DNA of 17,599 nt from Bermanella sp049115935 (GCA_049115935.1 JAGDZK010000061.1:1-17599); one strand, 5' to 3'; positions 7,338 through 14,769 are shown, numbered from the stretch's first letter. Program-made: numbers and translations. Notes: generated by a model not told the origin, from the sequence alone.

Positions 7338-9092
7338 ATGGCATCTTTCATTCGCCGCTTAAGAATTTCACTCGCCCAAGGGGATGCGCTGCCACAGCTT
7401 GCGTTACTCGGTGTATTAGCTGGACTTATTACCAGTGGTACCATCTTATTATTTCGCTTTGCCATCGAAGGGCCATTAATCGCTTATCTTGAAAATGGCG
7501 ACAACGAAAATTTTGAAGCCCTCACCCCTTGGATTCGTTTTTTTCTACCGCTAAGTGGCGCCATGTTAATTGCCGTTATATTTTCTCGCCTAAGCGCACA
7601 AAGTCGTATGATAGGTATAAGCCATGTGCTCGAACGGCTCAAACATCACCAAGGACATATGCCCTTTAGTAACTTTTTTGCACAATTTTTTGCTGGAATT
7701 ATTTGTGCATTAAGTGGCCAAAGCGCCGGACGAGAAGGCCCAGCAGTACATCTAGGTGCTGCAAGTGGCAGCATTATGGGGCGTAAGTTTCAATTACCCA
7801 GCCGTCATATCCAATTGCTTTTGGCTTCTGGTGTCGCTGCAGCTATTAGCGCATCGTTTAACACACCAATCGCAGGGGTGATTTTTGCCATTGAAGTCAT
7901 CGTGATGGGCTACAGCTTTGTCAGCTTAATCCCTATTATTTTAGCTTCAGTGGCTGGTGCCCTTTTAACTCGTTTAGTATATGGCGCTGAACCTGCCTTT
8001 ACCGTTCCGCCATTACAGATGCGCTCACTGTTAGAGTTTCCTTTTTTATTGGTAGAGGGTTTAGTGATGGGGGCACTTGCTGCCCTGCTCATTTGGATTT
8101 GTGTCAAAAGCGCGCAAAGAGCACCTAAAAATCTATGGCTTCGCTTTTTAATAATTGGGTTACTCAACGGGTTATTTGCCCTCGCCATTCCAGCCATGAT
8201 GGGCATCGGTTATGACACGGTAAACCATGCTTTGACCGGACAACTGCCTTGGATGATTTTAATCAGTTTTGCATTGGCTAAATTATGCATTACCGGGCTT
8301 AATTTAGGTCTAGGGCAACCAGCTGGTGCAATCGGCCCCATGTTATTTATTGGCGCGTGTGCTGGTGGAGCCATTGGCGAAGTGGGTAATTATTTTGCCC
8401 CAGAAATCGCAAGTGCCACTGGTTATTATGCCATGTTAGGCATGGCGGCCATGATGAGTGCTTGTTTACAGGCGCCACTCACGGCACTCATGACTTTATT
8501 GGAGCTGACCAATAATCCCAATATTCTGTTACCGGCTATGTTAGTGGTGGTGATTGCCAACTTAACCACCAGCGAAATATTTAAACAAAAAGCACTTTTT
8601 CCGCGACTATTGCAATTACGTGGCCTCTCCACCGATACAAGCCCTGTTGAATTAATGCTAAGACAAAACAGTGTGCTGAGTGTGGCCGAGAAAAACATTA
8701 AAGTGGTGCCTAAATTTGCATCCATTGAGACATTGCAACTGGCATTAAGTGGTAACCCTATTTGGTTGGTGATACATGGTGAAAAAGGGATTTTAGCGGC
8801 CCTTGCTGCATCGGATGTGGCCAACCTATTAATGAATGAAGAAAGCCTCAATGAATGGTTAGAGCAAACTGAGGATGAAGACCCTCTGCTCAATCTAATG
8901 GCAATCCCTGGGCAGCGATTAACCTGCCATAGCATTTCTATGCGCGCTAATTTACAAGAAGCGTTAGACATTATGATTGATGAAAAAGTGGAATGCCTCA
9001 CCATCCACTATGGTAAAGAAGTGAATACCGCCTCTGTCATGGGCATCATCGAACATGATAAAATCCACAACTACTATCGATATGTACACTAA
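7338..9092 (+). CDS. CLC-family chloride channel/transporter with C-terminal CBS domains
   Basis: This inner-membrane anion transport protein has 584 residues. The CLC membrane domain covers about 18-415, followed by a cytoplasmic tail with two CBS-like regions (about 430-500 and 515-580). The gating-glutamate motif GREGP is intact (131-135, E133). Elsewhere the ion-path residues diverge from the E. coli exchanger: the GSGIP loop is replaced by GISHV (93-97), GxFxP reads GAIGP (330-334), the position aligning with proton-glutamate E203 is V187 in FAIEV, and the position of Y445 appears to be F421. A valine at the proton-glutamate site is what channel-type CLCs carry, so this may be a channel rather than a chloride/proton exchanger; that is inference. 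The SD is weak. hemJ follows after 18 bp. Confidence 0.93.
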   Translation: MASFIRRLRISLAQGDALPQLALLGVLAGLITSGTILLFRFAIEGPLIAYLENGDNENFEALTPWIRFFLPLSGAMLIAVIFSRLSAQSRMIGISHVLERLKHHQGHMPFSNFFAQFFAGIICALSGQSAGREGPAVHLGAASGSIMGRKFQLPSRHIQLLLASGVAAAISASFNTPIAGVIFAIEVIVMGYSFVSLIPIILASVAGALLTRLVYGAEPAFTVPPLQMRSLLEFPFLLVEGLVMGALAALLIWICVKSAQRAPKNLWLRFLIIGLLNGLFALAIPAMMGIGYDTVNHALTGQLPWMILISFALAKLCITGLNLGLGQPAGAIGPMLFIGACAGGAIGEVGNYFAPEIASATGYYAMLGMAAMMSACLQAPLTALMTLLELTNNPNILLPAMLVVVIANLTTSEIFKQKALFPRLLQLRGLSTDTSPVELMLRQNSVLSVAEKNIKVVPKFASIETLQLALSGNPIWLVIHGEKGILAALAASDVANLLMNEESLNEWLEQTEDEDPLLNLMAIPGQRLTCHSISMRANLQEALDIMIDEKVECLTIHYGKEVNTASVMGIIEHDKIHNYYRYVH

Positions 9093-9110
9093 CTACATTT
9101 AAGGAAGCAT

Positions 9111-9533
9111 ATGCTTTGGCTTAAAGCGTTTCACATTATTGCAGTGGTCTGCTGGTTTGCTGCGCTGTTTTATTTGCCTCGATTATTTGTTTATCACGCC
9201 ATGAGTGAAGACGAGACCAGTAAAGAGCGCTTTAAAGTTATGGAGCGCAAACTGTATCGTGGCATCATGACCCCTTCAATGATTGCCGTCGTCATTTTAG
9301 GCGGCTGGCTACTGACACTTAACCCTAGTTATTATTTTAGCCAAGGCTGGATTCATGCCAAGTTGACTCTGGTGGTCTTACTGATTGGTTATCATTATTA
9401 CTGTGGATATTTACTCAAACAGTTTCGTGATGACATCAACACCAAAAGCCATATTTTTTACCGCTTTTTTAACGAAGCACCCGTACTCATTCTAATTGCA
9501 GTGGTTATTCTTGCTGTGGTTCGCCCTTTTTAA
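9111..9533 (+). CDS. hemJ: Protoporphyrinogen IX oxidase HemJ
   Basis: HemJ oxidises protoporphyrinogen IX to protoporphyrin IX, the penultimate step of haem synthesis, in the inner membrane. The 140-residue, four-helix protein shows conserved family landmarks: FHI with His8 near the start, FYLPRLFVYH (20-29), ERKLYRGIMTP (45-55), and WIHAKL (80-85) with Lys84. The ATG follows AAGGA by about six bases. It sits 18 bp after the CLC gene and 21 bp before hemL, so the three are probably one transcript, two of them in the same pathway. Confidence 0.94.
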   Translation: MLWLKAFHIIAVVCWFAALFYLPRLFVYHAMSEDETSKERFKVMERKLYRGIMTPSMIAVVILGGWLLTLNPSYYFSQGWIHAKLTLVVLLIGYHYYCGYLLKQFRDDINTKSHIFYRFFNEAPVLILIAVVILAVVRPF

Positions 9534-9554
9534 TTTTAAGTAGTAGGTTTTTTT

Positions 9555-10841
9555 ATGGATATTTCACGTTCAGAATCTCTTTTTGCTCAGGCACAAACCC
9601 ATATTCCTGGCGGCGTTAACTCTCCAGTTCGTGCCTTTAATGGCGTGGGCGGTAGCCCAATCTTTTTCCAAAAGGGCGAAGGCGCGTATTTATTTGATGC
9701 CGACGGCAACCGCTACATAGATTTTGTAAACTCTTGGGGCCCGTTAATTTTAGGTCACGGCGCACCACAAGTAATCGAAGCGGTGCAAAAGCAATTAGTT
9801 AATGGCTTAAGTTTTGGTGCGCCCACTGAAATTGAAATCGAAATGGCGGATAAGGTTTGTGAAATCTACCCGAGCATGGACATGGTTCGCATGGTATCCA
9901 GCGGCACCGAAGCCACCATGAGCGCCATTCGTTTAGCTCGCGGTTACACCGGCCGCGATAAGATGGTGAAATTTGAAGGCTGTTACCATGGTCATGCTGA
10001 TTCATTATTAGTAAAAGCAGGCTCAGGTTTATTAACCCTTGGTGTGCCAAGTTCACCCGGCGTGCCTAAAGCCGTTGCAGATTTGACTATCACGTTAACC
10101 CATAACGATTTAGATAGCGTGCGCGAATGTTTTGCACAAATGGGTAACGAAATTGCCTGTGTGATCGTTGAACCTATCGCTGGCAATATGAATTGTATTC
10201 CCCCTGAAGGTGGTTTTTTACAAGGCTTGCGTGAGCTTTGTGATGTACACGGCATCGTACTGATTTTTGATGAAGTGATGTGCGGCTTTCGTGCAGCCAA
10301 AGGCGGCGCACAAGAAGTCTATGGCGTAAAACCTGACATGACGACACTGGGTAAAGTGATCGGTGGCGGCATGCCGGTGGGTGCGTTTGGTGGTAAAAAA
10401 GAAATCATGAATCATCTTGCACCACTGGGTCCTGTTTACCAAGCAGGTACATTGTCCGGTAACCCAATCGCCATGGCGGCTGGTCTTGCTATGTTAAACG
10501 CCATTAGCCAACCAGGTTTTTACGACAACTTAACCAGCAAAACGCAAACCCTTTGTAGTGGTTTAGAAAGCCTTGCGCAAAAACACGGCATTGCATTAAG
10601 TACTAACCAAGTAGGCAGTATGTTTGGCTTTTTCTTTAGCGAAGAGAAAAACATTCGCCGCTTTGCTCAAGTGCAAAAGTGCGACCAAGAACGCTTCAAG
10701 AAGTTTTATCACGGTATGTTAAACGAAGGGATTTACCTAGCCCCTTCAGCCTATGAAGCGGGCTTTATGTGTGCTGCCATTAATGATGACGACATCCAAT
10801 TCACATTAACAGCAGCGGATAAAGTATTCGCCACCTTATAA
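9555..10841 (+). CDS. hemL: Glutamate-1-semialdehyde 2,1-aminomutase
   Basis: HemL is a PLP enzyme that converts glutamate-1-semialdehyde to 5-aminolevulinate, the committed tetrapyrrole precursor, in the cytoplasm. The 428-residue length is typical. Visible motifs are the N-terminal IPGGVNSPVRAF (17-28), SSGTEATMSAIRLAR (115-129) for cofactor phosphate binding, YHGHAD (144-149), FDEVMCGFR (238-246), and the PLP lysine K267 in TTLGKVIGGGMPVGAFGG. A Cys replaces the more usual Thr in the DEVM-x-GFR motif, probably without consequence. The ribosome-binding site is weak (GTAGG before a T run). It closes the CLC-hemJ-hemL group, with a strong terminator after it. Confidence 0.97.
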   Translation: MDISRSESLFAQAQTHIPGGVNSPVRAFNGVGGSPIFFQKGEGAYLFDADGNRYIDFVNSWGPLILGHGAPQVIEAVQKQLVNGLSFGAPTEIEIEMADKVCEIYPSMDMVRMVSSGTEATMSAIRLARGYTGRDKMVKFEGCYHGHADSLLVKAGSGLLTLGVPSSPGVPKAVADLTITLTHNDLDSVRECFAQMGNEIACVIVEPIAGNMNCIPPEGGFLQGLRELCDVHGIVLIFDEVMCGFRAAKGGAQEVYGVKPDMTTLGKVIGGGMPVGAFGGKKEIMNHLAPLGPVYQAGTLSGNPIAMAAGLAMLNAISQPGFYDNLTSKTQTLCSGLESLAQKHGIALSTNQVGSMFGFFFSEEKNIRRFAQVQKCDQERFKKFYHGMLNEGIYLAPSAYEAGFMCAAINDDDIQFTLTAADKVFATL

Positions 10842-10863
10842 AAAACCATGCGCAAAAACAAAC

Positions 10864-10889
10864 AAGCCCAGATAATTCTGGGCTTTTTT
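10864..10889 (+). terminator. Intrinsic terminator after hemL
   Basis: A perfect stem, AGCCCAGA / TCTGGGCT with loop TAAT, extends by one further A-T pair and runs straight into six T residues. It begins 23 bp after the hemL stop. This is a textbook Rho-independent terminator for the rightward transcript. Confidence 0.93.
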
Positions 10890-10920
10890 GTGGGTTACTA
10901 CATATCCATAAGAAGAAATA

Positions 10921-10934
10921 ATGGGTATTCCCAT
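10921..10934. promoter_or_regulatory. Small inverted repeat upstream of porin
   Basis: ATGGG-TATT-CCCAT is a 5-bp inverted repeat about 180 bp before the porin start. It could be a distal regulator site, since many porin genes are activated from such positions. The match is short and may be chance. Confidence 0.2.
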
Positions 10935-10986
10935 ACGTCATAACCGCAATTCAGTACATTACATAGGCAGTTTTTGCCTTAATAAT

Positions 10987-11002
10987 TATCAAATGTTTGA
11001 TA
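10987..11002. promoter_or_regulatory. Operator-like palindrome overlapping the porin -35
   Basis: TATCAAATGTTTGATA is a perfect 7-bp inverted repeat with a two-base centre. Its right arm is the TTGATA proposed as the porin -35 (10997-11002). A regulator bound here would block or reshape polymerase access. The regulator cannot be named from the sequence. Confidence 0.4.
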
Positions 11003-11024
11003 GTAAACATACATGCTGTATTGT
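10997..11024 (+). promoter_or_regulatory. Candidate sigma70 promoter for the porin
   Basis: -35 TTGATA (10997-11002), a 16-bp spacer and -10 TATTGT (11019-11024) place transcription start near 11031 and leave a leader of about 80 bases. The -35 is one mismatch from consensus and the -10 is two. Nothing closer to the start codon looks better. Confidence 0.45.
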
Positions 11025-11060
11025 TAAACACTGTGCTTTAAGTGCAATAAAGCGCGAATA

Positions 11061-11086
11061 GACCCCTGCAAGCTTTTGCTAGGGTC
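11061..11086 (+). promoter_or_regulatory. Hairpin in the porin mRNA leader
   Basis: An imperfect 26-base palindrome pairs GACCC with GGGTC, then after two mismatches GCAA with TTGC around a GCTT loop. It sits 26 bp before the ATG, immediately upstream of the SD region, and is not followed by a T tract. It is more likely an mRNA-stability or translation-control element than a terminator. Confidence 0.35.
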
Positions 11087-11112
11087 CTAATAAAAAACCG
11101 TGAGGAATAAGT

Positions 11113-12189
11113 ATGTTTAAAAAAACATCGTTAGCATTAGCAGTGGCAGGCCTAGCCTTTGCTGGTCAATCAATTGCTGCACCAAGTGTCAATGTATCGG
11201 GTTTTGTTGATTTGGGGGTTGAGTATTACAGCGGTGATACAGGCTCTTATATCTTCCCGGGCATGCAAGCACCTCAAGGTAATAGCGATGATCAAAACAT
11301 TGGTATGATCAACCCTGTTACGTCTCGTTTTATTGTTTCTGGTGATGAGACCCATGCCAATGGCTGGACAACGGGATATCACATTGAGCAAAACGTCAAT
11401 GTTCTTGATGATGGCGGCGCTTCTTTCCAAACTCGCCAAGGTTATCTTTCTTTATCTAAGGACCAACACAACATTATTATTGGTAGCCAATGGTCACCTT
11501 TGTTTGAGTACAGTGCTTGGAATGCCATGAAAACCGAAGGCCATGGTTACGGTGCGTACTATTTCACGACTGAACTGCTACCAGGCTCTTTACAATATGG
11601 TTTCCGTAACGACAGCACCATTAACTATACCTATGGTGGCGGTGGTTACAGCACTGACCCAATTACATTTACTGTAGCGGCACATATCGGTGAAGATGAT
11701 CGTACTTACACCGTTGGTACTGACGAAGTTAAAGCAAATGAATCTGGTATAACTGGCGTAACCGTTGGTGGTGCTGCATCATTTGGCCAAGTAACCGTTA
11801 ATGCGGCCTACGTTCAATCCATGGTAAGTGAAGCGCCTGGTGCGACATTAGCTGCGCCATCTCTTGCTAGCATCGGTGCAAAATTCCGTGCCAATGATCA
11901 GCTTGAAGTGGGCTTCAACTATCATTCTGTAGATAAAGATGATGGTACCGATGACAAGCGTACTTCTATGTCTGTCGGTACTATGTATAACGTTGCAGCT
12001 GATCTAAGCATTCACGCTGGTTATGGTTTTGGTGAAGATGACAATGGCTTTGAACTTGAAAGTGATGTCTATGCGCAGGTTATCAAATCTGTTTCAGATA
12101 CCTTTCATGTTCGTTTAGAACTTGAACAAACAACCACAACGGCTGGTGATGATTCTGTTGTAGCTGTTTTCCTACGCCAGTCTTTCTAA
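11113..12189 (+). CDS. Outer-membrane general porin
   Basis: This probable 16-strand beta-barrel porin of the Gram-negative family allows passive entry of small solutes. The 358-residue precursor has a classic signal peptide (MFKKTS, then a hydrophobic Ala/Leu core, likely cut near residues 22-23 at SIAA). The mature part starts with VNVSGFVDLGVEYYSGD, as porins do. Alternating beta strands rich in Gly, Tyr and Asp fill the rest. The last strand ends VVAVFLRQSF, with the terminal phenylalanine recognised by the BAM insertion complex. A GAGGA SD lies six bases before the ATG. It is a single-gene unit bounded by terminators, with its own long control region. Substrate specificity cannot be read from the sequence. 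Confidence 0.93.
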   Translation: MFKKTSLALAVAGLAFAGQSIAAPSVNVSGFVDLGVEYYSGDTGSYIFPGMQAPQGNSDDQNIGMINPVTSRFIVSGDETHANGWTTGYHIEQNVNVLDDGGASFQTRQGYLSLSKDQHNIIIGSQWSPLFEYSAWNAMKTEGHGYGAYYFTTELLPGSLQYGFRNDSTINYTYGGGGYSTDPITFTVAAHIGEDDRTYTVGTDEVKANESGITGVTVGGAASFGQVTVNAAYVQSMVSEAPGATLAAPSLASIGAKFRANDQLEVGFNYHSVDKDDGTDDKRTSMSVGTMYNVAADLSIHAGYGFGEDDNGFELESDVYAQVIKSVSDTFHVRLELEQTTTTAGDDSVVAVFLRQSF

Positions 12190-12204
12190 TATTTTTTATT
12201 AGTT

Positions 12205-12246
12205 AAAAAAAACCGCGTCTTGTTGTAAACAGGCCGCGGTTTTTTT
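12205..12246. terminator. Bidirectional intrinsic terminator after the porin
   Basis: The stem pairs CCGCG (12213-12217) with CGCGG (12235-12239), continues after one mismatch with CTTGTT / AACAGG, and has a GTA loop. An A run precedes it and a run of seven T follows, so it can stop the porin transcript rightward and the small minus-strand gene leftward. Confidence 0.9.
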
Positions 12247-12297
12247 ACATCTGTTGTTAGGGTGAAAATTGGGCAAATTAACAAAGACTCACGTACT

Positions 12298-12583
12298 TCA
12301 ATGCGAATCACTTTCTACCCCAAGGCTATACTCATACTTATCCACAGATTCTGGGGATAAGCTATTCAAGTCCATGCCGCTTTTTAAGTGACTCAAACCG
12401 ACCATCTTGTTTAAACTACTCAATTTTTTCGTCAATCTTGTTGCCTAACCCTGAGTAATTTAGAAAGGTTGCAAGATCATATAAACCAGCACTATTCGAA
12501 TGTGCACGACCTTGCGCCAGCGTGCTACAAACAACAAACACTAGTAGACAAAAAATCAATCGAATAAAATATAAATGGGGCAT
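12298..12583 (-). pseudogene. Small exported protein, apparently frameshifted
   Basis: The minus-strand ATG at 12583, preceded by AGAGGA about nine bases upstream, opens a 55-codon frame ending at a TAG at 12416-12418. The product begins with a good signal peptide (MPHLYFIRL, then a hydrophobic core FCLLVFVV, with a likely cut after STLA or GRA), then SAGLYDLATFLNYSGLGNKI. At a six-A run (12424-12429) the frame is lost. Removing one A joins it to another open frame that continues KLSSLNKMVGLSHLKSGMD and onward to a TGA at 12298-12300, giving a smooth 94-residue protein. I do not recognise the family. It is either a gene broken by a homopolymer indel, a sequencing error, or a 55-residue secreted peptide. 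The rest of the gene-free stretch 12247-12699 holds nothing else clear. Confidence 0.5.
12338..12360. promoter_or_regulatory. Inverted pair of DnaA-box-like sequences
   Basis: A perfect TTATCCACA (12338-12346) faces TTATCCCCA on the other strand (12352-12360), five bases apart, forming a nearly perfect palindrome. It lies inside the downstream frame of the broken small gene. A single perfect box is expected by chance roughly once in several windows this size. The facing partner makes it slightly more notable. Confidence 0.25.
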
Positions 12584-12699
12584 ATGTTTTTTCCTCTATT
12601 ATGAGTATAGAAGAAACACACCATTCATCTAAGTTTTGCCCAAACTGTGTGCAGCTGTGGCATCATTCTTTACGTTTAATCATTACAAGAGCTCCATTT

Positions 12700-14046
12700 A
12701 TGGCCTCCGATTTAAGCCAAGGCGCCATTTCTACTTGGCTATACCGACTAACAGCGCCCATGGTGTTGGGCATCTTAAGTATTTTTCTATTCAATTTAGT
12801 CGATACCTACTTTATTAGTTTACTTGGGACTGAGCCCCTTGCTGCGGTGAGTTTTACCTTTCCTGTCACCATGCTCATCATGAATTTAGCCATTGGTTTA
12901 AGCATTGCTACCGGTGCAGTTGTTGCGAGAAGTCTTGGCAGAAAGCAGGTTGATGATGCCCGCAACTGGGTCACCGCCAGCTTATACTTATCATTATTTC
13001 TAGGAATCATCCTCGCGATCATTGGTATTGCGACACAAACAATCGTTTTTCGCTGGCTAGGCGCCAGTGAGCAGCTATTAGGGATGATTTCTGATTACAT
13101 GACATGGTGGTACGCAGGCAGTGTTTTGCTAATCGTACTCATCATCGTTAATGCCAGTATTCGTTCTACAGGTAATACCAAACTGCCCAGTTTAATTATG
13201 TTAGGCAGCTCGGTGATCAATGGGATATTAGATCCATTATTGATCTTTGGCTTAGGTCCTTTCCCTGAATTAGGCATCAAAGGCGCAGCTATTGCCACCG
13301 CCATAAGTTGGGGAGTTGCATTTATTTTGGTATTTAAACACTTATTAGATAAAGATCTAATTACGCTCAAAATACCTGACGCGATCATTCAGCAATGGCA
13401 GCAACTGGCGAAACTGGGTATTCCTGCAGCATTAACCAACATGCTAGGCCCAATTGCTAACGGTATTATGGTGGCTTGGGTGGCACAGTACGGCACCCAT
13501 GCCGTTGCCGCTTATGGTGTGGGCAGTCGCATAGAACCCCTAGCCATGATTGTGATTATGGCGTTTACCGCCAGCTTGCCGCCATTTGTTGGGCAGAATC
13601 ATGGGGCAGGAGAAGATACGCGTATTGAACAAGCTTTGATTAAAAGCATGCAATTTTTGTTTGTATGGCAAGTCATCGTATACGGGTTATTGGTCATCTT
13701 TGCGCAACCAATTAGTGCTATTTTCAGCTCGGACTTAGCCGTGCAAGCCATCATTCAAACCTTTTTATACATAGTACCGCTCACCTATTTTGCAATGGGC
13801 TTTACCTTGGTCACAACGGCCACACTGAACGCGCTGCATAAAACTCAGCTGTCTTTGAGTTTGAACCTACTACGTTTATTTATCATTTATTTACCCTGTG
13901 CATGGCTAGGGCAGCACTTTGGCGGGTTAACTGGATTATTTTATGGCTGCGCCGCAGGAAATTTGATTATGGGTATCATTGTATTAACACTATTTATACG
14001 AACCAAAAATAATCAAAAAATTCGCCAGCGTCTATTAAGTAGCTAA
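12700..14046 (+). CDS. MATE-family multidrug/toxin exporter
   Basis: This is a predicted inner-membrane exporter that uses a Na+ or H+ gradient to expel small, often cationic compounds. The 448-residue protein has about twelve hydrophobic segments in two related halves. It has typical MATE features: LTAPMVLGILSIFLFNLVDTYFIS near the N-terminus, TGAVVARSLG, ASIRSTGNTKLP closing the first half, LDPLLIFGLG and GIKGAAIATAIS, then second-half counterparts such as AYGVGSRIEP and FVGQNHGAG. An upstream ATG at 12601 would add 33 polar residues and has no SD. The ATG at 12700, giving MASDLSQGAISTWLYRLTAP, fits the family length. Its stop overlaps the stop of the convergent DUF1439 gene by four bases, with no terminator between them. 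Confidence 0.92.
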   Translation: MASDLSQGAISTWLYRLTAPMVLGILSIFLFNLVDTYFISLLGTEPLAAVSFTFPVTMLIMNLAIGLSIATGAVVARSLGRKQVDDARNWVTASLYLSLFLGIILAIIGIATQTIVFRWLGASEQLLGMISDYMTWWYAGSVLLIVLIIVNASIRSTGNTKLPSLIMLGSSVINGILDPLLIFGLGPFPELGIKGAAIATAISWGVAFILVFKHLLDKDLITLKIPDAIIQQWQQLAKLGIPAALTNMLGPIANGIMVAWVAQYGTHAVAAYGVGSRIEPLAMIVIMAFTASLPPFVGQNHGAGEDTRIEQALIKSMQFLFVWQVIVYGLLVIFAQPISAIFSSDLAVQAIIQTFLYIVPLTYFAMGFTLVTTATLNALHKTQLSLSLNLLRLFIIYLPCAWLGQHFGGLTGLFYGCAAGNLIMGIIVLTLFIRTKNNQKIRQRLLSS

Positions 14047-14564
14047 AAACCCAATATCACTCGCAAGATTTTCTGTTTCACTTCGATACGCTTAAGGCTT
14101 GCTTTTAATAAAGCGTGACGCATATTGTTATCTTTAAGCTGAAAGATTGGGCGGCTTTGTAAACCTTGAGTCACAAGATCTTGTACCAAAGGCGTGATCT
14201 GAGTCACCGCATCTTGCGATAATTGATCCACTTTTAAGCTCGTGACTTTTGCATTATGTAAATAAAAGGCACCTTCACTTGGCTGATAACTCAAACTGCC
14301 TTGAACCGTCACAGAACCTGCCCCATGTAAGCTCCCTAGTGCTGTCACATCCAAAAAGGCCGTGACCTCTATTTGATTTTCTTTATCTAATAAACGCAAT
14401 TGGCCGTCTGTTAATACCACATTGGCGAACATAGTTTTACGTTCAATTGGCGTTATATCCTGTAAACGTTGCTGTAATTGAGACTCTGTAAATGTCAGGG
14501 TCTGCTCAAAACCATAACTATTAAACGATACGCACAACAACAAAAACAAAAGTTTAAACTTCAT
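14043..14564 (-). CDS. DUF1439 (YceB-like) exported protein
   Basis: The 173-residue protein has a signal peptide (MKFKLLFLLLCVSFNSYG, with a likely cut before FEQ). The mature domain matches what I recall of DUF1439/YceB: FTESQLQQRLQDITPIERK near the start, a central beta-rich stretch ending GSLSYQPSEGAFYLHNAKV, and the C-terminal RPIFQLKD...ALLKASLKRIEVKQK...LRV. YceB is usually annotated as a lipoprotein, but no proper lipobox surrounds the single early cysteine here, so it may be soluble in the periplasm. A GTG at 14570 is in frame. AGGAG five bases before the ATG at 14564 decides the start. The function of the family, possibly lipid- or envelope-related, is not settled. Confidence 0.82.
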   Translation of the reverse strand: MKFKLLFLLLCVSFNSYGFEQTLTFTESQLQQRLQDITPIERKTMFANVVLTDGQLRLLDKENQIEVTAFLDVTALGSLHGAGSVTVQGSLSYQPSEGAFYLHNAKVTSLKVDQLSQDAVTQITPLVQDLVTQGLQSRPIFQLKDNNMRHALLKASLKRIEVKQKILRVILGF

Positions 14565-14594
14565 AAGCACTCCTAGAATGATGTAACAAGACCA

Positions 14595-14693
14595 TTAATT
14601 TTCACTAACAAAGTAGGCAAATACTTGCCCTTTAACATTTAAAATAAATAAAAGCGGCAACCCTACACCAATCAATGGCAATAAAAGCCCCAT
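14595..14693 (-). CDS. Possible 32-residue membrane peptide
   Basis: An ATG at 14693 opens a 32-codon frame ending in TAA. The peptide is a single hydrophobic helix with a short polar tail: MGLLLPLIGVGLPLLFIL, then NVKGQVFAYFVSEN. TAGG stands five bases before the ATG, and an in-frame stop lies just upstream, so the frame is self-contained. It ends 30 bp before the DUF1439 start on the same strand, so the two could share a transcript. Such short frames arise by chance in A/T-rich DNA, and nothing beyond the helix and spacing supports it. Confidence 0.35.
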   Translation of the reverse strand: MGLLLPLIGVGLPLLFILNVKGQVFAYFVSEN

Positions 14694-14709
14694 ATTAACC
14701 TAGTTTTCA

Positions 14710-14726
14710 TTGGCGCATAACTTGCT
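14710..14726 (+). promoter_or_regulatory. Sigma54 (-24/-12) promoter candidate
   Basis: TTGGCGCATAACTTGCT matches the RpoN consensus TGGCAC-N5-TTGCW with the invariant GG and GC exactly ten bases apart. Only the A after TGGC differs (G). Predicted transcription starts near 14737 and leaves a leader of about 33 bases before the ATG at 14770. An RpoN promoter would need an enhancer-binding activator; no activator gene or clear enhancer palindrome is seen nearby. Confidence 0.55.
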
Positions 14727-14769
14727 TTTTAACTGGCAATTAAGACACGATACTCACAACGGAACCGCC

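Noticed and set aside
8426..9004. 192-codon minus-strand frame inside the CLC gene
   Set aside because: It lies wholly antisense to a well-supported gene, and its composition looks like a codon-bias shadow with no domain or ribosome-binding site.
11061..11086. Intrinsic terminator or attenuator before the porin
   Set aside because: The hairpin is not followed by a T run and is interrupted by two mismatches, so it is better read as a leader structure.
12338..12360. Replication origin based on the DnaA-box pair
   Set aside because: There are only two boxes, no A/T-rich unwinding repeat array and no dnaA, dnaN, gidA or rep gene nearby.
12416..12430. Programmed -1 ribosomal frameshift at the A6 tract of the small secreted gene
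   Set aside because: A -1 shift at this tract runs into a TGA almost at once. Only a +1 shift, or loss of one A by mutation or transcriptional slippage, opens the long frame.
12601..12699. MATE exporter starting at the ATG at 12601
   Set aside because: No SD, and the added 33 residues are polar and Cys/His-containing, unlike MATE N-termini. The ATG at 12700 gives the usual length.
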